Positions 47,383 to 61,434 of a DNA stretch of 64,000 bases are shown one piece after another. The notes beneath the pieces were generated by a model that was given only the letters and a program-made list of their open reading frames with translations, made no database searches and was not told the DNA's origin. Made by a program: the position numbers and the translations under genes. Positions within the stretch are counted from its first letter, which is position 1; each line of letters begins with the position of its first letter. The DNA comes from Pithys albifrons albifrons (lineage: Eukaryota > Chordata > Aves > Passeriformes > Thamnophilidae), in the NCBI RefSeq assembly GCF_047495875.1, contig NC_092471.1, positions 11,057,001 through 11,121,000 on the forward strand. Direction: 5' to 3'.

Positions 47383-50300
47383 AAATGTTTGTGTGTTATA
47401 AACATTAAATTGAATACTGAAGGTTTAAGTTTTTGCATTCTGAATAGACTATTTATTTTCACTAGAACTTTCCTGTTTTTTTCAACATCAGCTACTTGAG
47501 ATCTGTCTCACACACACATAAATAGTACATGAGAGTTTAAAATACAGCATTTAAAGCTATTGCAGACATTTTGATAGCTGAAAAAATACTGTACAAACTA
47601 ATGTAGAACAAAAGAAAATGAAAATATTTATTAACATGCCAATCAACTTGCCACCATGTGCTGCTCAGGTGGAGACATATGTGTATGCTATCTCAATTCT
47701 GACAATTCTCATTATCATTTGTCTTATTCAGTGATCAAGTAGTCAATAGTTGTAATCAAGAATTATACAATTCTACAGCAGTTAAAAGGCAGATGTTCTG
47801 CACATCCCAGACCTTGCTCAACACACACTCAGAAACAGTGTTTTGTCCAAAGCACAATGGGGCAGAGCTCAAGTCGTTACTCTCAGGTGTTAAGAAGATA
47901 TTTCTTATAGGTCTTTCAAATGCTTCTTCCCTTGAAAATCAACCTTTTTTTTTTACTTCATGTCTCCCAAATAACCTTACCACTAAAGTTCATCTAGCTC
48001 ACTGATATCTTCAATAACATCTTGATAATTTTTTTAATGTTTTTGAAAGTGAAAAATATTTTAAGAAGCATGAACCTAATTAATTATATTCACAGTGACA
48101 AGCATTTTTTTCACATTGAGAGACTGGAACTGTTTGAGATTTCCTGTTTGCTTGGTGAGAGGACTTTGTTGTTTTAGAACCTCTAATTAACACCAACCCT
48201 TCATGACCAAGTAGAAGCACCAATGGGCGACCTTGTCCCTGTACAGAAAAACACCAACTTATTGATAAAATGAGAATTTTCAGTATTTGGGAGCTAATGG
48301 TAGAGGTAATTAGCAAAAGCAAAACACAGTTTTGCACATTTGCTCTCCTTTTCTTCATTTTTTTTTATTTTGCTATTACATGGAGCATTTACTATGCAAC
48401 TGCCTTTGCTACTGGTTTGTCATTTGAAACCTTAATTATCATTAGAAACCATTTATGATATCAAAACATTATAATTTAAGTCTAGTAAAGTGCTGCAGAA
48501 AGAAATGTATGCTTATGGACGAAAATTCCTTTCATTAAAATCATTTCAACACTTTTCAACCATTACTGAATATAAACCCCACTCTAATTAGAACATTGTG
48601 GTTCCTTTTTAATAAGCTTTGGAAGAACAAAAAGGAAACCTTTCTCCTAGGCTGATAAGATGGTACAGTGCATGTCATGCTTAAGGTGCTGTGCAGCACA
48701 GAAATACTTGTCCACACATTATTTCTACTCTCCATTTGAGCAGTGTTATAAGTTGACTTGAAAATGCTATGTCTGAATATATCACAAAGAGAATAGTTTC
48801 TAAGTAATTTATTTCTCCAGAGATACAATGTAAAATGTAATTTTTTTAGATACTTTCATGTTAAAAACCATCCCCAAGTTTCTATAAGATGCCATTCAAG
48901 GATCCTCACATTATACTGGCCACCTCCTTTGAGTGTTAGGGGGACTGATCTGTAAACCAGGATGGGTTTAAACTTCCTGATTTGCTTACATTTAATGTTT
49001 AAAAATCTCATGACTCCAAGATACACGTGTATCCTGAGGCTTTTCAGTGGGATTTTAACCTGGGTCTCCCAAGCAGGTGAACAGCTCTCTGGTGTGGGGA
49101 GCTGTCACACAGGGGATGCTGAGCTGTGCTCCAGTCAGCACCTGCATTTGGACTTTGACTAAAGATGCCAACCAAAATAGATGAGGCTTCTCCCACAGAA
49201 TGATGCAGGCTGCCTTGGAACAATCCCAATTTTCCAGAAAGACTTTGCTTCAGTTATGTGCATCTGATCACAGAAATTTAGAAACAGTGAAATGCCATTT
49301 CTTTCAGTCTTGAGGTTTAGGGGGAGGGAAAAAAAGTTCTAAATGTCCCATCTATCAAAATAGCTGGAAGATTCTAAATTTTGAATAACCTTGACGCAGA
49401 TGGAAAACAACAAACCAGCTATATCTCAGGTTTGAGAAGAAGCTTCACATTACCATCAGAGAGCTGACAAGAAGTGACAAACGTTTGCTTCATCTTATAA
49501 GCTTGTTTAAAAACCAGAAGGGGACAAAATGCAATGTGTCTATCAAAGGCTTGCTGTTCAGGATTCAAGTGGCAACGCGTAGTCTCAAATACAGAATTTT
49601 AAAATGAAAAAACCTGTGTGTCCATTTCTATTAAACTAGGGTAAGATGCAAACTCATCATGATAGCCCTGTCATCCACTCTTATCCCCAGCTCCCAAAAC
49701 TTGCACAAAGAACATTACAATCAGCTTCTGGATGACACAAAATCTCCCAGGCCCTGACAGGCATAATCCTTTGGTAAAATAGGCTTTTTTATCTGTGATG
49801 CTATCAGCTGTCAACAGAAGTGATGTGCTGCAACGTCAAGGGCAGCATGTAATAAAATTCAGATATAGAATTTTTAAGAAAAATATCTATTTTGCATAGG
49901 TGATCTGATTTAGAGATTTCTGACAAGTGTTGTAATATCTGAAGTACTTATGACAAAATGGAATAATTTGTCAATATAGTAAAGACAACTGCAAGGTAAC
50001 CAGTCAAAATAATTGTGAGTACATCACTTTCTAATTACTGTTTAGATGATGATATAATGAGAATGACAACACAATCCACTTAGTGACATTTAGAACTCTC
50101 AAAATATTTCAAATGGCTCAGGATTTGATGGAGAAATATTTTCTATTCTGATTCTGACATTATGAATGTGTTTAGTATGGTTTTTTCCTGTGTTTCTGTC
50201 ACTGAAAGTCTCAAGCTTTGCCCAAGATTTCCCATTAGTCTTATATTTTTGTGTGTTCTTCTAGAAGATACATTGTTCCTGTCATTGTTTTATATCAATC

Positions 50301-50648
50301 TGGGTCCCTTCATAGTGTCTCTAGATGACTGAAGAAACAGTATTGTCTAATAAATTTTACAACATTTTTCTTTAAGATTTTTGAGAGTTCATTACATTCA
50401 ATCATTTATTCCATACATGCATAGATTTTAAGAACAGAGGAGACCCCTTTATGATCATGCCCTTAGCCCTACTAATCTCTTCCTGTTGCAAACAGTAGGT
50501 TTAGTTCTTAGTCTTCACTTTATGCTATTCAGTATGTAAATATTTTCAGCCTGCACAGTGCAGGAGCATTCAACAAAGATGTTCCTTTGCACACTTCCAA
50601 GCTTCATAGACAAAGCTGAGTCTGACTGAGTCATGCCTATAATTGCAA
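47383..50648. other. Unique AT-rich non-coding sequence
   Basis: No gene or interspersed repeat is recognised. Frames of 90-92 codons on the minus strand (48080-48358, 48556-48828) lack motifs. Confidence 0.5.
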
Positions 50649-50705
50649 GGGGGTGGACTTGCTGGATCTAATGGTGTCTTTTCAACCTACTGTTCCATAC
50701 TGATA
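50649..50705 (+). mobile_element. Probable decayed CR1 3' end
   Basis: AAGGGGGTGGACTTGCTGGA, then TCTAATGGTGTCTTTTCAAC, CTACTGTTCCATACTGATAG resembles the CR1 terminus (GGGGTTGGACT-GATGATCT...GGTCTTTTCCAACCT...ATTCTATGATT) with many changes. Such a short and diverged match could be coincidence. Confidence 0.55.
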
Positions 50706-52080
50706 GAAGAATGTTTCCTGTTCCATTAAAAATTAATATTTTAGTTCTTGTGTTACTATTTCCTCGCTGATCTTGTTGTGCCTCAATCTACTAGTTTGGA
50801 ACATGTGTCAAGATCTTTCAAGCTTTTACCTCTTATTTCAGAAGGTATCTTTCCTCTTGAAACAACTAAAGATACAGTGGTATTTTATGGTAAGAGATAT
50901 GTATTATTTTTACCAACTATTTCCATTTTCAATTCTATTTAGAAAATATAGTCTCTGCTAATGACTTATTTAATGCCATACATAGGTGATAAAGGATCTG
51001 TTTGACCTAATCTTTTCCCCACTTAAAGATGAGATTTAGAGCCATCTCTCATAGTTATCACACAGGGATAAATTATATTTGGCTTCACTATATTAACACT
51101 TTATTTATTTTCAGAAAACATTGTCACTCCTCTCCTGCCTCATTTAAGTATGGCAAAGCTTTTTATTTTTCGAGGTATGACTTTTCATTTAATAAAGAAA
51201 AAGCTGAATGTTCTATGTGACCAACTTGCAAAACGATATAAATGTCTCTATTGAATTAAGACCTTTTTCAGGAAATACTATTTTCTGATTCATGCTTTAA
51301 AAAGACTTTGTCCTCTGTCCAAGCAGCCAAAACATGTACAAAATTACACCATTTTTTCCACTTGCCCCACTCAAAACTACAAAACAAAAATGACATTTCC
51401 ACAAAGTTATTAGTTCTCATTTTTGAACACAATCTCTGGCCCATAATCTTATCACTGCTTTTAAAGAACTATTAATCAAGTTCCAATGCACATGACTATG
51501 CCATTCTGCTTGTGGTAAGTGCAAAAGATTGGGGCTGTAACATTTTCTCTTAGTTCTGTATGCAACCATTACATCAATTAAAAAAACCCCTAAGCTTTAA
51601 AAATGTTTATATGGACCCACACATTCACATTGTATGTTCACAGTTTATATCAGACACACTGATCGAAACACAGCACTGTTTAACTGACCTTTAACATCCT
51701 CAGTTCACTGATCAGATCTTACTTATTGAATCCTCACAGTCCTGACAGACTCATAAGCCTGTAAAAGAAATATGACCACAGGAATGCACCCTTGAACTTG
51801 GGAGGACAGCACACACTAGATCATTATAATAGCCATTTGAGAGTCAATGTCTTCTGGTATTTTAATAATGCCAGATAGTATTATAGTAAAAATAATGTGC
51901 TTGAACTTTGGAAAATGCCGTTAAACTTGTGTGGCACTTTCAGAATTTTGTCCTCTTTACCTAAAGCCTGTTAGAGGAGAAGATTGATTTATCTCTTGAT
52001 TGGGTTTTATACAGCTTTAGTAATTCTTTGCAGAGAAGGATGAAAAATATTCATCCCCAGAGCTTTCAAGATCTAGCAGG
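50706..52080. other. Unique AT-rich non-coding sequence
   Basis: Nothing recognised. Confidence 0.5.
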
Positions 52081-52138
52081 AAAAAAACCAAAACCAAAAA
52101 CAACAAAACAAAAACAAAACAAAAAAACCCAAACCAAA
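52081..52138 (-). repeat. A/C-rich low-complexity tract
   Basis: Runs of A are separated by C, CC or CCC (AACAAAACAAAAACAAAAC). The minus strand is T/G-rich like the tracts at 28171 and 36631. Confidence 0.88.
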
Positions 52139-55100
52139 GTATGTCTTAAATTGCAAAATACTCAGAGCCATATAGACCTGACACTTTTCAATCAGAGCAA
52201 AACTACTCTTTCAAGCCTTCCAACTAACTCCTGTTCTGGCTTTCCAAATTAACTCTCTCCTGTAGGAAAAAGACCCAACAGTTTAACATTATCAAAGATG
52301 CAAACAGATCAGACAGTAAACAGACAGGGAAAAAGTTCTGAGCTCTCAGTTCCTACACTTGTAGTCTTAAGTCTGTGAGGACGGATCCCACCACTTGTCT
52401 TGTGAGACCACTGCTGAAAGCTCACACTGTAGCTCCTCTTTAGCTGTTCAAGTATGACAGGGTGACTACCCAGAACCTTGATAAAAGTGGCTGAATTTTG
52501 GTTCACTGAGATGAGATTCTTTGTTACAAAATGCTGCCGATTACCACAAGACTCTTAAGAACTTGTTAATCTTTAATTCTTTTGAAATTGGACAATGTGT
52601 GAGGAAAATAGTATGCCTGCACTCTGAAAATGTCACCCCAAGTACTAAGGTTCTCAGAGAGTGAACAGCAGCTACAGCTGAGAATTTGCCCCCAGCATTT
52701 GCTACTTAAAAGGGAACCTACAAGGCAGTGATTGATCTGACCAGCACAGCTAACTTGGAGAGGGTGAGCAGGAAAAGTTAGTATAAGACTTTAGACTAAG
52801 TCAGTACTCAAAAGCATCCAAAAAACTGAAACACACATTCATGAAGTGAGCAATAACTTCACTGTACAGAAGCCAAAATTTCCAAAAGGCATCACTCTTT
52901 GGGGTTTTTTTGCAGAGAGCTGGTGTTGAAGGCGAACACAGAGGTGACCATAGCACAGTTTGCATCAGCAAGGAAAGGGTGCTTCTTTTACACAGGTTAA
53001 CCATGCTCCTGAGACCAAGAACTGTGTTCCAGAAATAACCAAAGGCTGCAGATTGTTTTCTAAAGCACAGAATGACTCCAACAACATAAAAAACAGTGGC
53101 ATCATATGTGACCCTCTTCAGCTGATTCACAGTATCAATCAGTGCTGCCTTGACGCTGTCCAAGCAAATGCCTACACTTAATACAAAGGAACAGAAACCA
53201 AAAGCACAACAAAAAGGTAGACAGGAAAACTACAAGATAATTTAGAGCTAGAAACACTGACAAATCTTCCTGAGGAAGGACAGAAAGGGGAAAACAGAAA
53301 ATATTGAATAATTCAGAATTTTTTATGAAAACTTAAAGTTCAAGAGTGAGAATCGTGTATATTGAATGTCTCTGCCTAAAGATACAAAGGGAAAAAAACT
53401 ATTACAATGTCCCAGTAGTAATTTATTTCTTATAATCTGCTCAGAAGAAAAGAAATAAGGCTTTCTTGTGGAAAACAAAACAAACCCCCTAACAAACAAA
53501 TGAAAACCCCAGAAGGCTGTGTGCTTCTAAAAGTAGATGTCTTTGCCATGGTGTCTCTTGGAAAACCACATCAGCAACATCCACTTTTGTGGAAAAACCA
53601 CCTTTTAGAGGTACATGGAGAAAATTGTTCTGGGCAGGACTACAGTACATTTGATTAATAAGGAGGAACTAATTTCAGGATCTCAACAGCCAGTGTGGCT
53701 GTTTCAGCCCCTCTTTTGTAAAGTATAGATCAAAATATCATCCCTAAACTGAAATGCAAAATTTCTATTATGATCAGATACCTTGTTTAGTTGAGTTCTC
53801 TGCCAATATAAAGAACAGATATAGAGCTAAGTATTTAATTTATAATTGTCTAAGTTGACAGATCAAACTTTTTAAGTAGCCTACTCAAAAAAGCCACTCT
53901 TGGAATCTCTAATATCTGAAAACCTACTGAAAAAAGGTAAAGGGGTACAGGAATAACAAAGGGAATGGCCAAAGAATTGACGAATTGCCTTCCTAACTAC
54001 AGAGCAAACAATTATGCAGCTACTTTATAATACAGTCAAGCGGTCTTGCTGAAGGTGTGTCTAAACAGGCAATACTCACTGGACAAGAAAAAAATTATAT
54101 TTCTTGAAATTATTAGTAATTTTTAATTTCAAACCAACATTTCTCATAAGGAAAAATTGTAAACCTGATGAAAAGTAAAGAATATATCTTGAGAAGTTTT
54201 TCCAATAACTAATTATCAGTATTTAGTGCTATCTCCTTTCTGCCCTATTGAACTTGGACCTTTCTTTCTAAGACATTTTTAATCTAAATAAATATTATAG
54301 AAATCTTTTTCTGGTATATTGAAGGCACATCTGTTACTAACTTTCTATTACATTGATATTTAGAGAAAAATCCAATCACCATCTTGTGTTTGACAAATAC
54401 TTCAAAACTTACATTCTTGAATGTTTTCTCTATGAATTGCATTTTCTCTTTCATCTTTCTTTTATCATTCTTCATTAATCTCACTGAGCTTCTCTTATAT
54501 TTTAACATTCATGCTCAATTGCAGACTTTGGAAAAGAGCACAATACAGGGATGAGCATTGACAGAGTGAGTCCTAATGAGAATAAAAACTTATTAGCTGC
54601 CTAAAAGCCCAGATGCCTGCTCTCAAAGCCCACTGTCATTAGAGACTCAAAGCAAGCAAAGGAATAAGAAAAGCTCGTATTCCATATATACACAGGTTAT
54701 GCCTTATGTTAGCAAAATTCTACACTAGAGAGGAATTTATAATATTTCCTTACATAAAATCCTCTACCCAGTGACACTAATTCATGGTGAGACCCTATGA
54801 CCACAAAGGCCTATTCCAGCCTAACTAAATATACACAATAAAATCTTCCTAACTAGTTGCTGTTAATTCATCACTATCACTTCAAGAACATTGGTTAGGA
54901 TGACAACTGGTTAATGTCTCATGAGTTGAGTTTAAACCGCATGGGATTCAATGCCTGTAAGTTTGGTTTAATTACTAAAAGATTTTTTTGCTTTTTAGTG
55001 TAAGCACTTCACTAATTTCTTTTTCCTGTGAACTTTCTAAAGCAAAATCCAAATCTCTTGAAGTTTCAGATAAAGTTTGCTTCATCTGATGTTGGATCAT

Positions 55101-57778
55101 GGGATTAATAGTGTGGATCAACTGAAATATATTTATTGAGTCTCAAATGGAATAAACTGAAGGCCATGGTTCCTGCTTCACTCTCCTGGTCAATTAAGTA
55201 ACATGCCTATGCACTGGACCCTTTCTTATATACAGAACCAACCTATCATGAAGGGCTTTGAAGTCAGTCACTTAGACTACCTGAAAAAGAATACACTTAA
55301 ACTTTTTTTATTTAGTAGGCTGATAGGCGACAGAGTGCAAGTGAAAGGAAATGAGGAATCAGTGAGTAGAGCAAGCTAGCAACTACATTTAGAAGACCAA
55401 ATGCCCAATTTTTGTCTGCAGAAAGTGCATGCACAAACATGGAAGAAATGCAAATGCTTCCCTGTCCTAAACCATTTTATTGTCATCTTTCAATCTTCCA
55501 TAAACTCTTTGGGAATAACAGCAAACTATTCTGTCCCTGACATTTTAGAGGAAGATTGATGTGTGCTCTTCTCCTGTTCTAAGTGCAGTGCTGGGATGTC
55601 ACAAACCTTTGTGGGGCCATGATTTTCAAAAGTAGCACAGAAACAGTGCTGCAATCATTCAAAATTACACTGAACTCCATAGTCCTCTATTACAGTAATT
55701 TTTCAATACAACTTCCCTTCCCTACTTTCAAAGCACAGTTGCACTCAGAGGATCATAACAGGCCTTGGATAATAGAAATAATACCGGTTATTGTAATCCC
55801 TGTGACACAAGCTTGCCTGGCAGTAGCCAGAGTATCCTCCTATTAACTTTCCATTATCCTCAGTGTCATTTTGCTATCACTGTGCTATTAGTCTCAACAT
55901 GTCTCGCTGCTAAAACCAGCATCTCTATTTTACAGTAAGGTATCAGCCAAACATCAGTGAACATCCTTGCAAACAGACAAGGAAAGTGTTGCAGGGGAGA
56001 GACTCAAGCTCACTAATTACCAAGAAAACAGACAAGATGTGAAACAATGAGTCTCCTGCACAAAAGTGACTTCTGACTGACCCCCTGGATTTCTGTCAGC
56101 CAGTGGGGTGATGAAGTATCCAGCCAAATAAAAACATCTCCTCACATGCAGACACTGACTGAGTTTTCTTTTTATTTTCATCTCCTGCTAACTGATTAAG
56201 TAAATTTGGTGTGTTTTCAACTATCACAGGTTATAATCTCTATTATTGACTCAGTAGACTGAATTAGTTCATCACTCCATGCGTCACTTCTATCTACTAT
56301 GACACAATAAGGCCATTTTTCTGGTGATGATTTAATGAGCGGAGCTCAGAAGTGTAGCATATATTGTTCATATTCAAATTCACTTCTTGTAACCCAAAAT
56401 AATTTTATTTAATAAGTGCTTGTTGATTGGTGAATATGTTCCTTAAATAATATTTATGTACTGTGTGGAACAACACAATGACAAATAGAAATGAAGGCTA
56501 AATTTAATTTTTGAGAAAAATGTTTCTTGTAACCATCTATAAGGCACTTTGAGCTGCCTGTAAATTTATGCTGGTTTGAAAAATAAATAGAAAAAGGACA
56601 CTGAATGGGAATGCAAGAATTTAGCTTCTTATGTATTTACATTACCATAAACGAGCAGTTTTCATGAAAATCCAGGTGGATTGGAAGGTGATAGATGCAG
56701 CTTCTTTCTTTTATTCACATTGCATATTCCTTCCATACATTGTATTGATATAAAATGGTTGTATTTTGCTGGTAATGTCAAGAAACAGTAGCCTAGAAAT
56801 GCAGATTTATTTTGTAGCCTGAGAGGTCCATTAAAAAGCATTTGGGTAGAACTCATTCAGCTTCATTTTTATACAATTTCATTCCCTGGTCACTCCAAGG
56901 TGCTGGCACATTATTCCAGCAGATGCCAACCTGATGCAAACATTTCATGGGTTCACTGGCTTAGGGAACAGCCACGATTTACACTCGTTGACAAGCAGTA
57001 GACAGAAATGGGCATATATTCATATAACACAAAACTATGGATAAATCATTTTTAAAATTAAGGTGAATACAAGTTAAAAATGTACACTTGCCGAAGGAAT
57101 AAGATATGTTGTTATTCAGTCCCCCTCACACTGATGAAAGACTGAGTTATCTATTTTAAATGCAGTACTTAACACTCATTTACGATGGACATAGTTCTGT
57201 GAACACAACACACTTTGTTCCCATTTATAAGATATGAATTCTTTGGGTCAAACCTATGTGCTTTTTATACAACAAGACTTTGAATATTGTAGGCACTACT
57301 GGAAATATATAAAAATGAATAATGCATTTTCCTTGGAAGAAACTTCAGGTAGAATGAATTGAGAAATGCTGTATATAAAAAAAGAGTGTTATACTAAATG
57401 CATAAATGTAAAGGTATTTCAGTCAAATTCTTCCCCCAAGCTTGACTCAGTCAGCAGGAACAGGTATGAGAGAAACAAATACAGATCCTGTATATGTTCA
57501 AGTTTTAATTTTCCTTTTTGTTGCTATGTGGATAAACACCAAGTTTAAATTGGAAGCTTATTTTGAATAACTATTATGATAAAAACCCAGGTTCTCTAAA
57601 TCTTAAGGAAAAAAAAGTTACCTTAAAACACTTCTGTAGACTTGTAAAATTAGACTTTGAGAAATTATTATGTCCAGCTGCAGTCTTAACAGATACCAGT
57701 TTATATATCTGTATGCACATCACATAGCAGGACAGTCACTGACTGTTTAGACTTGTCCTACTTATCTGTATCTACATG
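52139..57778. other. Unique AT-rich non-coding sequence
   Basis: No gene or interspersed repeat is recognised in 5.6 kb. The 120-codon minus-strand frame at 52801-53163 has no recognisable domain. The segment 56310-56600 has the look of a conserved non-coding element (annotated separately). Confidence 0.5.
56310..56600. promoter_or_regulatory. Candidate conserved non-coding element
   Basis: About 290 bases have non-repetitive, AT-rich but complex composition with motifs such as GATTTAATGAGCGGAGC, GTGCTTGTTGATTGG and AAATTTAATTTTTGAG. No repeat similarity is seen. The call is a pattern judgement only. Confidence 0.15.
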
Positions 57779-57900
57779 TTGCCCAGAGTTTGCAGAATCT
57801 CCCTCTTTGGAGATATTCCAAAATCCACATGGGCATGGTCCTGTGTTATCTGCTCTAGACGGCCCTGTCTTTGCAGGGGGTTGGACCTCTAGAGGTTTTA
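57779..57900 (+). mobile_element. CR1 LINE 3' fragment, about 120 bp
   Basis: TTGCCCAGAGTTTGCAGAAT, CTCCCTCTTTGGAGATATTC, CAAAATCCACATGGGCATGG, TCCTGTGTTATCTGCTCTAG and GGCAGGGGGTTGGAC-type sequence (here TGCAGGGGGTTGGACCTCTA) follow the CR1 3' UTR. About ten bases after GGTTGGAC are deleted. The terminal CCAACC...ATTCTATG is missing, so the copy is also 3'-incomplete. Confidence 0.88.
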
Positions 57901-60900
57901 TCCATGATTAGGTATCTAATGATGGCTTTATCTACAAATATTACTGTCATTAGTAAGTTATATACTCTTACAGCCTCATTATTTAGGTAAATGTGGAGCG
58001 TTAACTATAACTTCAGTTGTTTGGTGATCTTCTAATAAAAACTGAGGATGTACCAAACCCCTGAGATACTTTCAAAATATTGAATGCTGTTTGAAGACTG
58101 GATATGGGTAAGGCTTGGGTAAATGCTTCTTTAAATGAAGATCTCACAGTAAGGCCAAAAGACAACTTGCTTCCATTTCCCACCTACATTTCGGCAGTTC
58201 ATTTCACATCTGCATGTTCTGCCTGTCAAACACTCGGAGATACAACCTGCCCCCAGGTTTATACCAGTCATTACATGACAGCATATAGTGATTTTGGTCT
58301 GCATATATGAAAACTAGGAAATTAGCCTGGAAATCAAATGTTAAAAACCTGCTTCAGATCTAAGTTTCATTGTTGGATATGATAATTCACTCCAGCCCAT
58401 TCACCTTATAGGTGCCTCCCACTCCTCTCGCACTGTAATTACCTTCACTGCAATTGCTCATAAGCCACTGCTATTACTAATCCACACTATTTCCAGATGA
58501 GATCCAGGAAATACAAGAGCTGTTATTGATCTATATTTCAGTAAAGTATTTAATGTAATGCCCCAAGGGAAAATATTAGCAAAATATTATAAGATAGATC
58601 AAGAAATTATTACAACTAGAAAGGAAAAAGCAAGCAAGAAAAGAAAAACCTGAGCTTAGGAAGCTTAAAAACAATTTATTCCTCCAGAGTCAGTTTGGAA
58701 CAATCTTGTAAAACATTCTCACTGTTACAGAGAATTATTTCCAATAAAATTGATGTCCTTTGCCAAATCTGATGATGGAAGAAATTGAGGATATTTCATG
58801 AATGCAGTAAGCTCAGGATACCATACAAAAGAACCACATATCCTTGAGGACTCATGTAACAGAGACAGAATACAGTTCAGTAGTGCAAGGAAGGCAAAAC
58901 TAGAAAATTGGAAACTATTAACAAAAACATCTGCAAGAGTTGAAAGATCACAAAACACAAAATGTGAAAGAATCAAATGTTTGGTGCTACAGGTTTAGGA
59001 ATGAGATGACCAAGTGCAATTCCAGGACACATCAGTCAGTGAGACCTGAATTAAAGAAGCACTGCAGACATAAAGAAGTATTAGTGTTATTCAAGCTGTG
59101 CTTCTCTGCGTAATTCATCATATGTACTCAGGGAATAGGACTGCAAACTGAAACTGGACTCAGAGATGAGTTCCCCGAATGGTCAGGGAAATGGATTCCT
59201 GGCAAAGCAAAGATGACCAACCTCCCATTTTTACCCCAGTAAAACCAAAGTCAAGTGTGAAAGCCAAAGATTCAAGCAATCAGAAATCTCAAGTAGAAAC
59301 TCAAAGCACAAGTGGGTTTCAGAGAAGAAAGGTTCAGCAGACTCGTTTTTACACAGTTTGGTTTTTGCAACAGAAATTTTCTGTTTCTGTTTATGGGAGT
59401 GCAAAGTCATTGCCCTTGAGGTACGTGCTTGCAGCTATGGAATACAGAACTGCAGGGAGCTTTGTTAGCTGCTTATATCAGCTAGGAAATGAGACAATTC
59501 CTATAGCATATCTGGAAACCACCAACTTAGGAGGTCTTATTTTGCTTTACTCTTCTTGCTATGTTGTTTTTATAACACATCAAGGATCTTGAATTAGAAT
59601 TAAATCAACAAAGAATCCCATCACCATATGAGCTTATTACACCCGATTATAGAACCTGAGCTGCTTTGTTAAGGTATTCATTAACCTTTTCAGAACTTGT
59701 AATAAGAAATCTAATCAAAAAGAGGTGGTAGGGTGCATTCTGAAATGAGAAAAGTTGTCATGTACAGTAAATTTTAATACACTGACTTTTCTTAAATGAG
59801 CTGGTTTTATTAAATGGAATGAGGTGAATTTCTTTTAATCAGCACTAGCTCTACAAAACAGGAATTAATATGCACTCTAAAAATAGTATATATTGTCTGC
59901 AATGAGTGTTATAGACTATTTTGACTTTTATTCAAATTAAAGGAGCAGCATTTGTTAAATTTATTCTTTTTAATTTTGTGTCAGGTGAATTTGCATTCTT
60001 AAAGGATCCACATAAGCAATTACAAGTAGATCTAATTAAGTTCTTTAGTATTTATCATTCTGGAAGTACATAACATGCTTAAAAATAAGTAGAGACTGAA
60101 ATGGCAGACAGTTTATGGAGCAATTTTACCAAAATAATCAGTAGCTACCTTAGAGTCCTGTCTTAGTAAACAGCCCCTGTGAGAGTTCATTGGGTATGAG
60201 CTGAAGCCAACTGGTGGGGGAGTGGCTGAAGACTGTAAAGCTACACAGACCCTCGTGAGAGAGTCAGACTGGCTCAGACAGCTGAAGCAACAGCTCTTGG
60301 AGAAGGATAGTTTAATAAAACAGTGAACTGGATCAATCTCCTGCAAGATGCAATATCTGGGATTTGGTCCCTTTTCCAATGAAAATTTAAGTATCTAGGT
60401 GAAATGATACAGTTTCAAAAGGAATGACTAAAAGAGACCTCAGAACACTTTATAGACTGATTTTTGAAATATAATTGTGAGGGAAAAGGATTTATTTTGA
60501 ACTTTTGTTCTGAAAGATGCTGGATGAATTTGGGCCTATGCCTATTATTTCCAAGAGGTGTGTCCTGACTGCCAGAAAGTGCTTTGCAAAGGTGAATCCT
60601 CATTGTGCATCCACCCCTCTGTCTTTATACTGAAAGACAGAAAATCTACAGGGTTCCTTTGAATCTTCTTTCCCCCTCCCCTTGTCATTTGTCCATATAT
60701 TGTTTTGCACATATGAAATTTTCCTTCCTAAAACACACCACTTCAGCTCAAACAATTTTAGATAATTTAGTTTTTAGACATCATTAAAATTTCAATTATC
60801 CCTTGAAAAGCTCTTTCAGCTCCTCCTTCCAAACCTCTAACATATCTCCAGTGCATCATTCCTGGGTGTTGGAGGACTCAACTGGAGGCAGTTTTAGAAC

Positions 60901-61331
60901 ATGTATTTTGGGCTTAATCAGAAATGATGCACATTTCATGATGGTTGCTATTTTCACAGAGATTCTCTTTTCTGTCTCACTTTGTCCTGTTCCTTTTGAA
61001 ATTAACATTTTTTGAGAGGTTACTGATTTCAAAACTATGGTATTAGTGGATGTTCATACACTGTTCTCACCGAAACTTGCTGTGAAGCTTGTAAGATGAT
61101 ACTTAGAAACCAACTACAGCTCTGTCCTGTCACACAGCATCAAACTAGCTGGAAAAAAATTCCAGTTGTGCATAAAATCCTAAACCAGACTAAAACTTTC
61201 AAGCACTGTTAACACTAATTTAATCTTGTGCACTGACAAAGGGTTGTTGAATTTTTGTACTGGCATCAAGATTCACTGTAAACATGTAACTTTTTAGATA
61301 AAAATAACAATTATTGCTATACTTGCCCTGT
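57901..61331. other. Unique AT-rich non-coding sequence
   Basis: No gene or interspersed repeat is recognised. The 137-codon plus-strand frame at 59179-59592 opens with a lysine/serine/glutamine-rich part and has a hydrophobic tail. It has no recognisable domain, no splice sites that define an exon and no upstream promoter features. Confidence 0.5.

Positions 61332-61374
<43 letters not shown>
61332..61374 (+). repeat. Compound (TG)5(TA)16 microsatellite
   Basis: Five TG units (61332-61341) run directly into 33 bases of alternating T and A. This is the longest dinucleotide array in the window and is likely polymorphic. Confidence 0.97.
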
Positions 61375-61376
<2 letters not shown>

Positions 61377-61434
61377 AGAGTTTTGTGGAATCTAAAATGT
61401 TTACTTGCCATAAGTTTGGCAAGTTGGTTTCTAC

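Noticed and set aside
52801..53163. 120-codon minus-strand open frame
   Set aside because: No domain, signal peptide or splice context. Length is within chance expectation.
59179..59592. 137-codon plus-strand open frame
   Set aside because: The K/S/Q-rich start and hydrophobic end match no family I know. There is no promoter or exon boundary, and the length is within chance.
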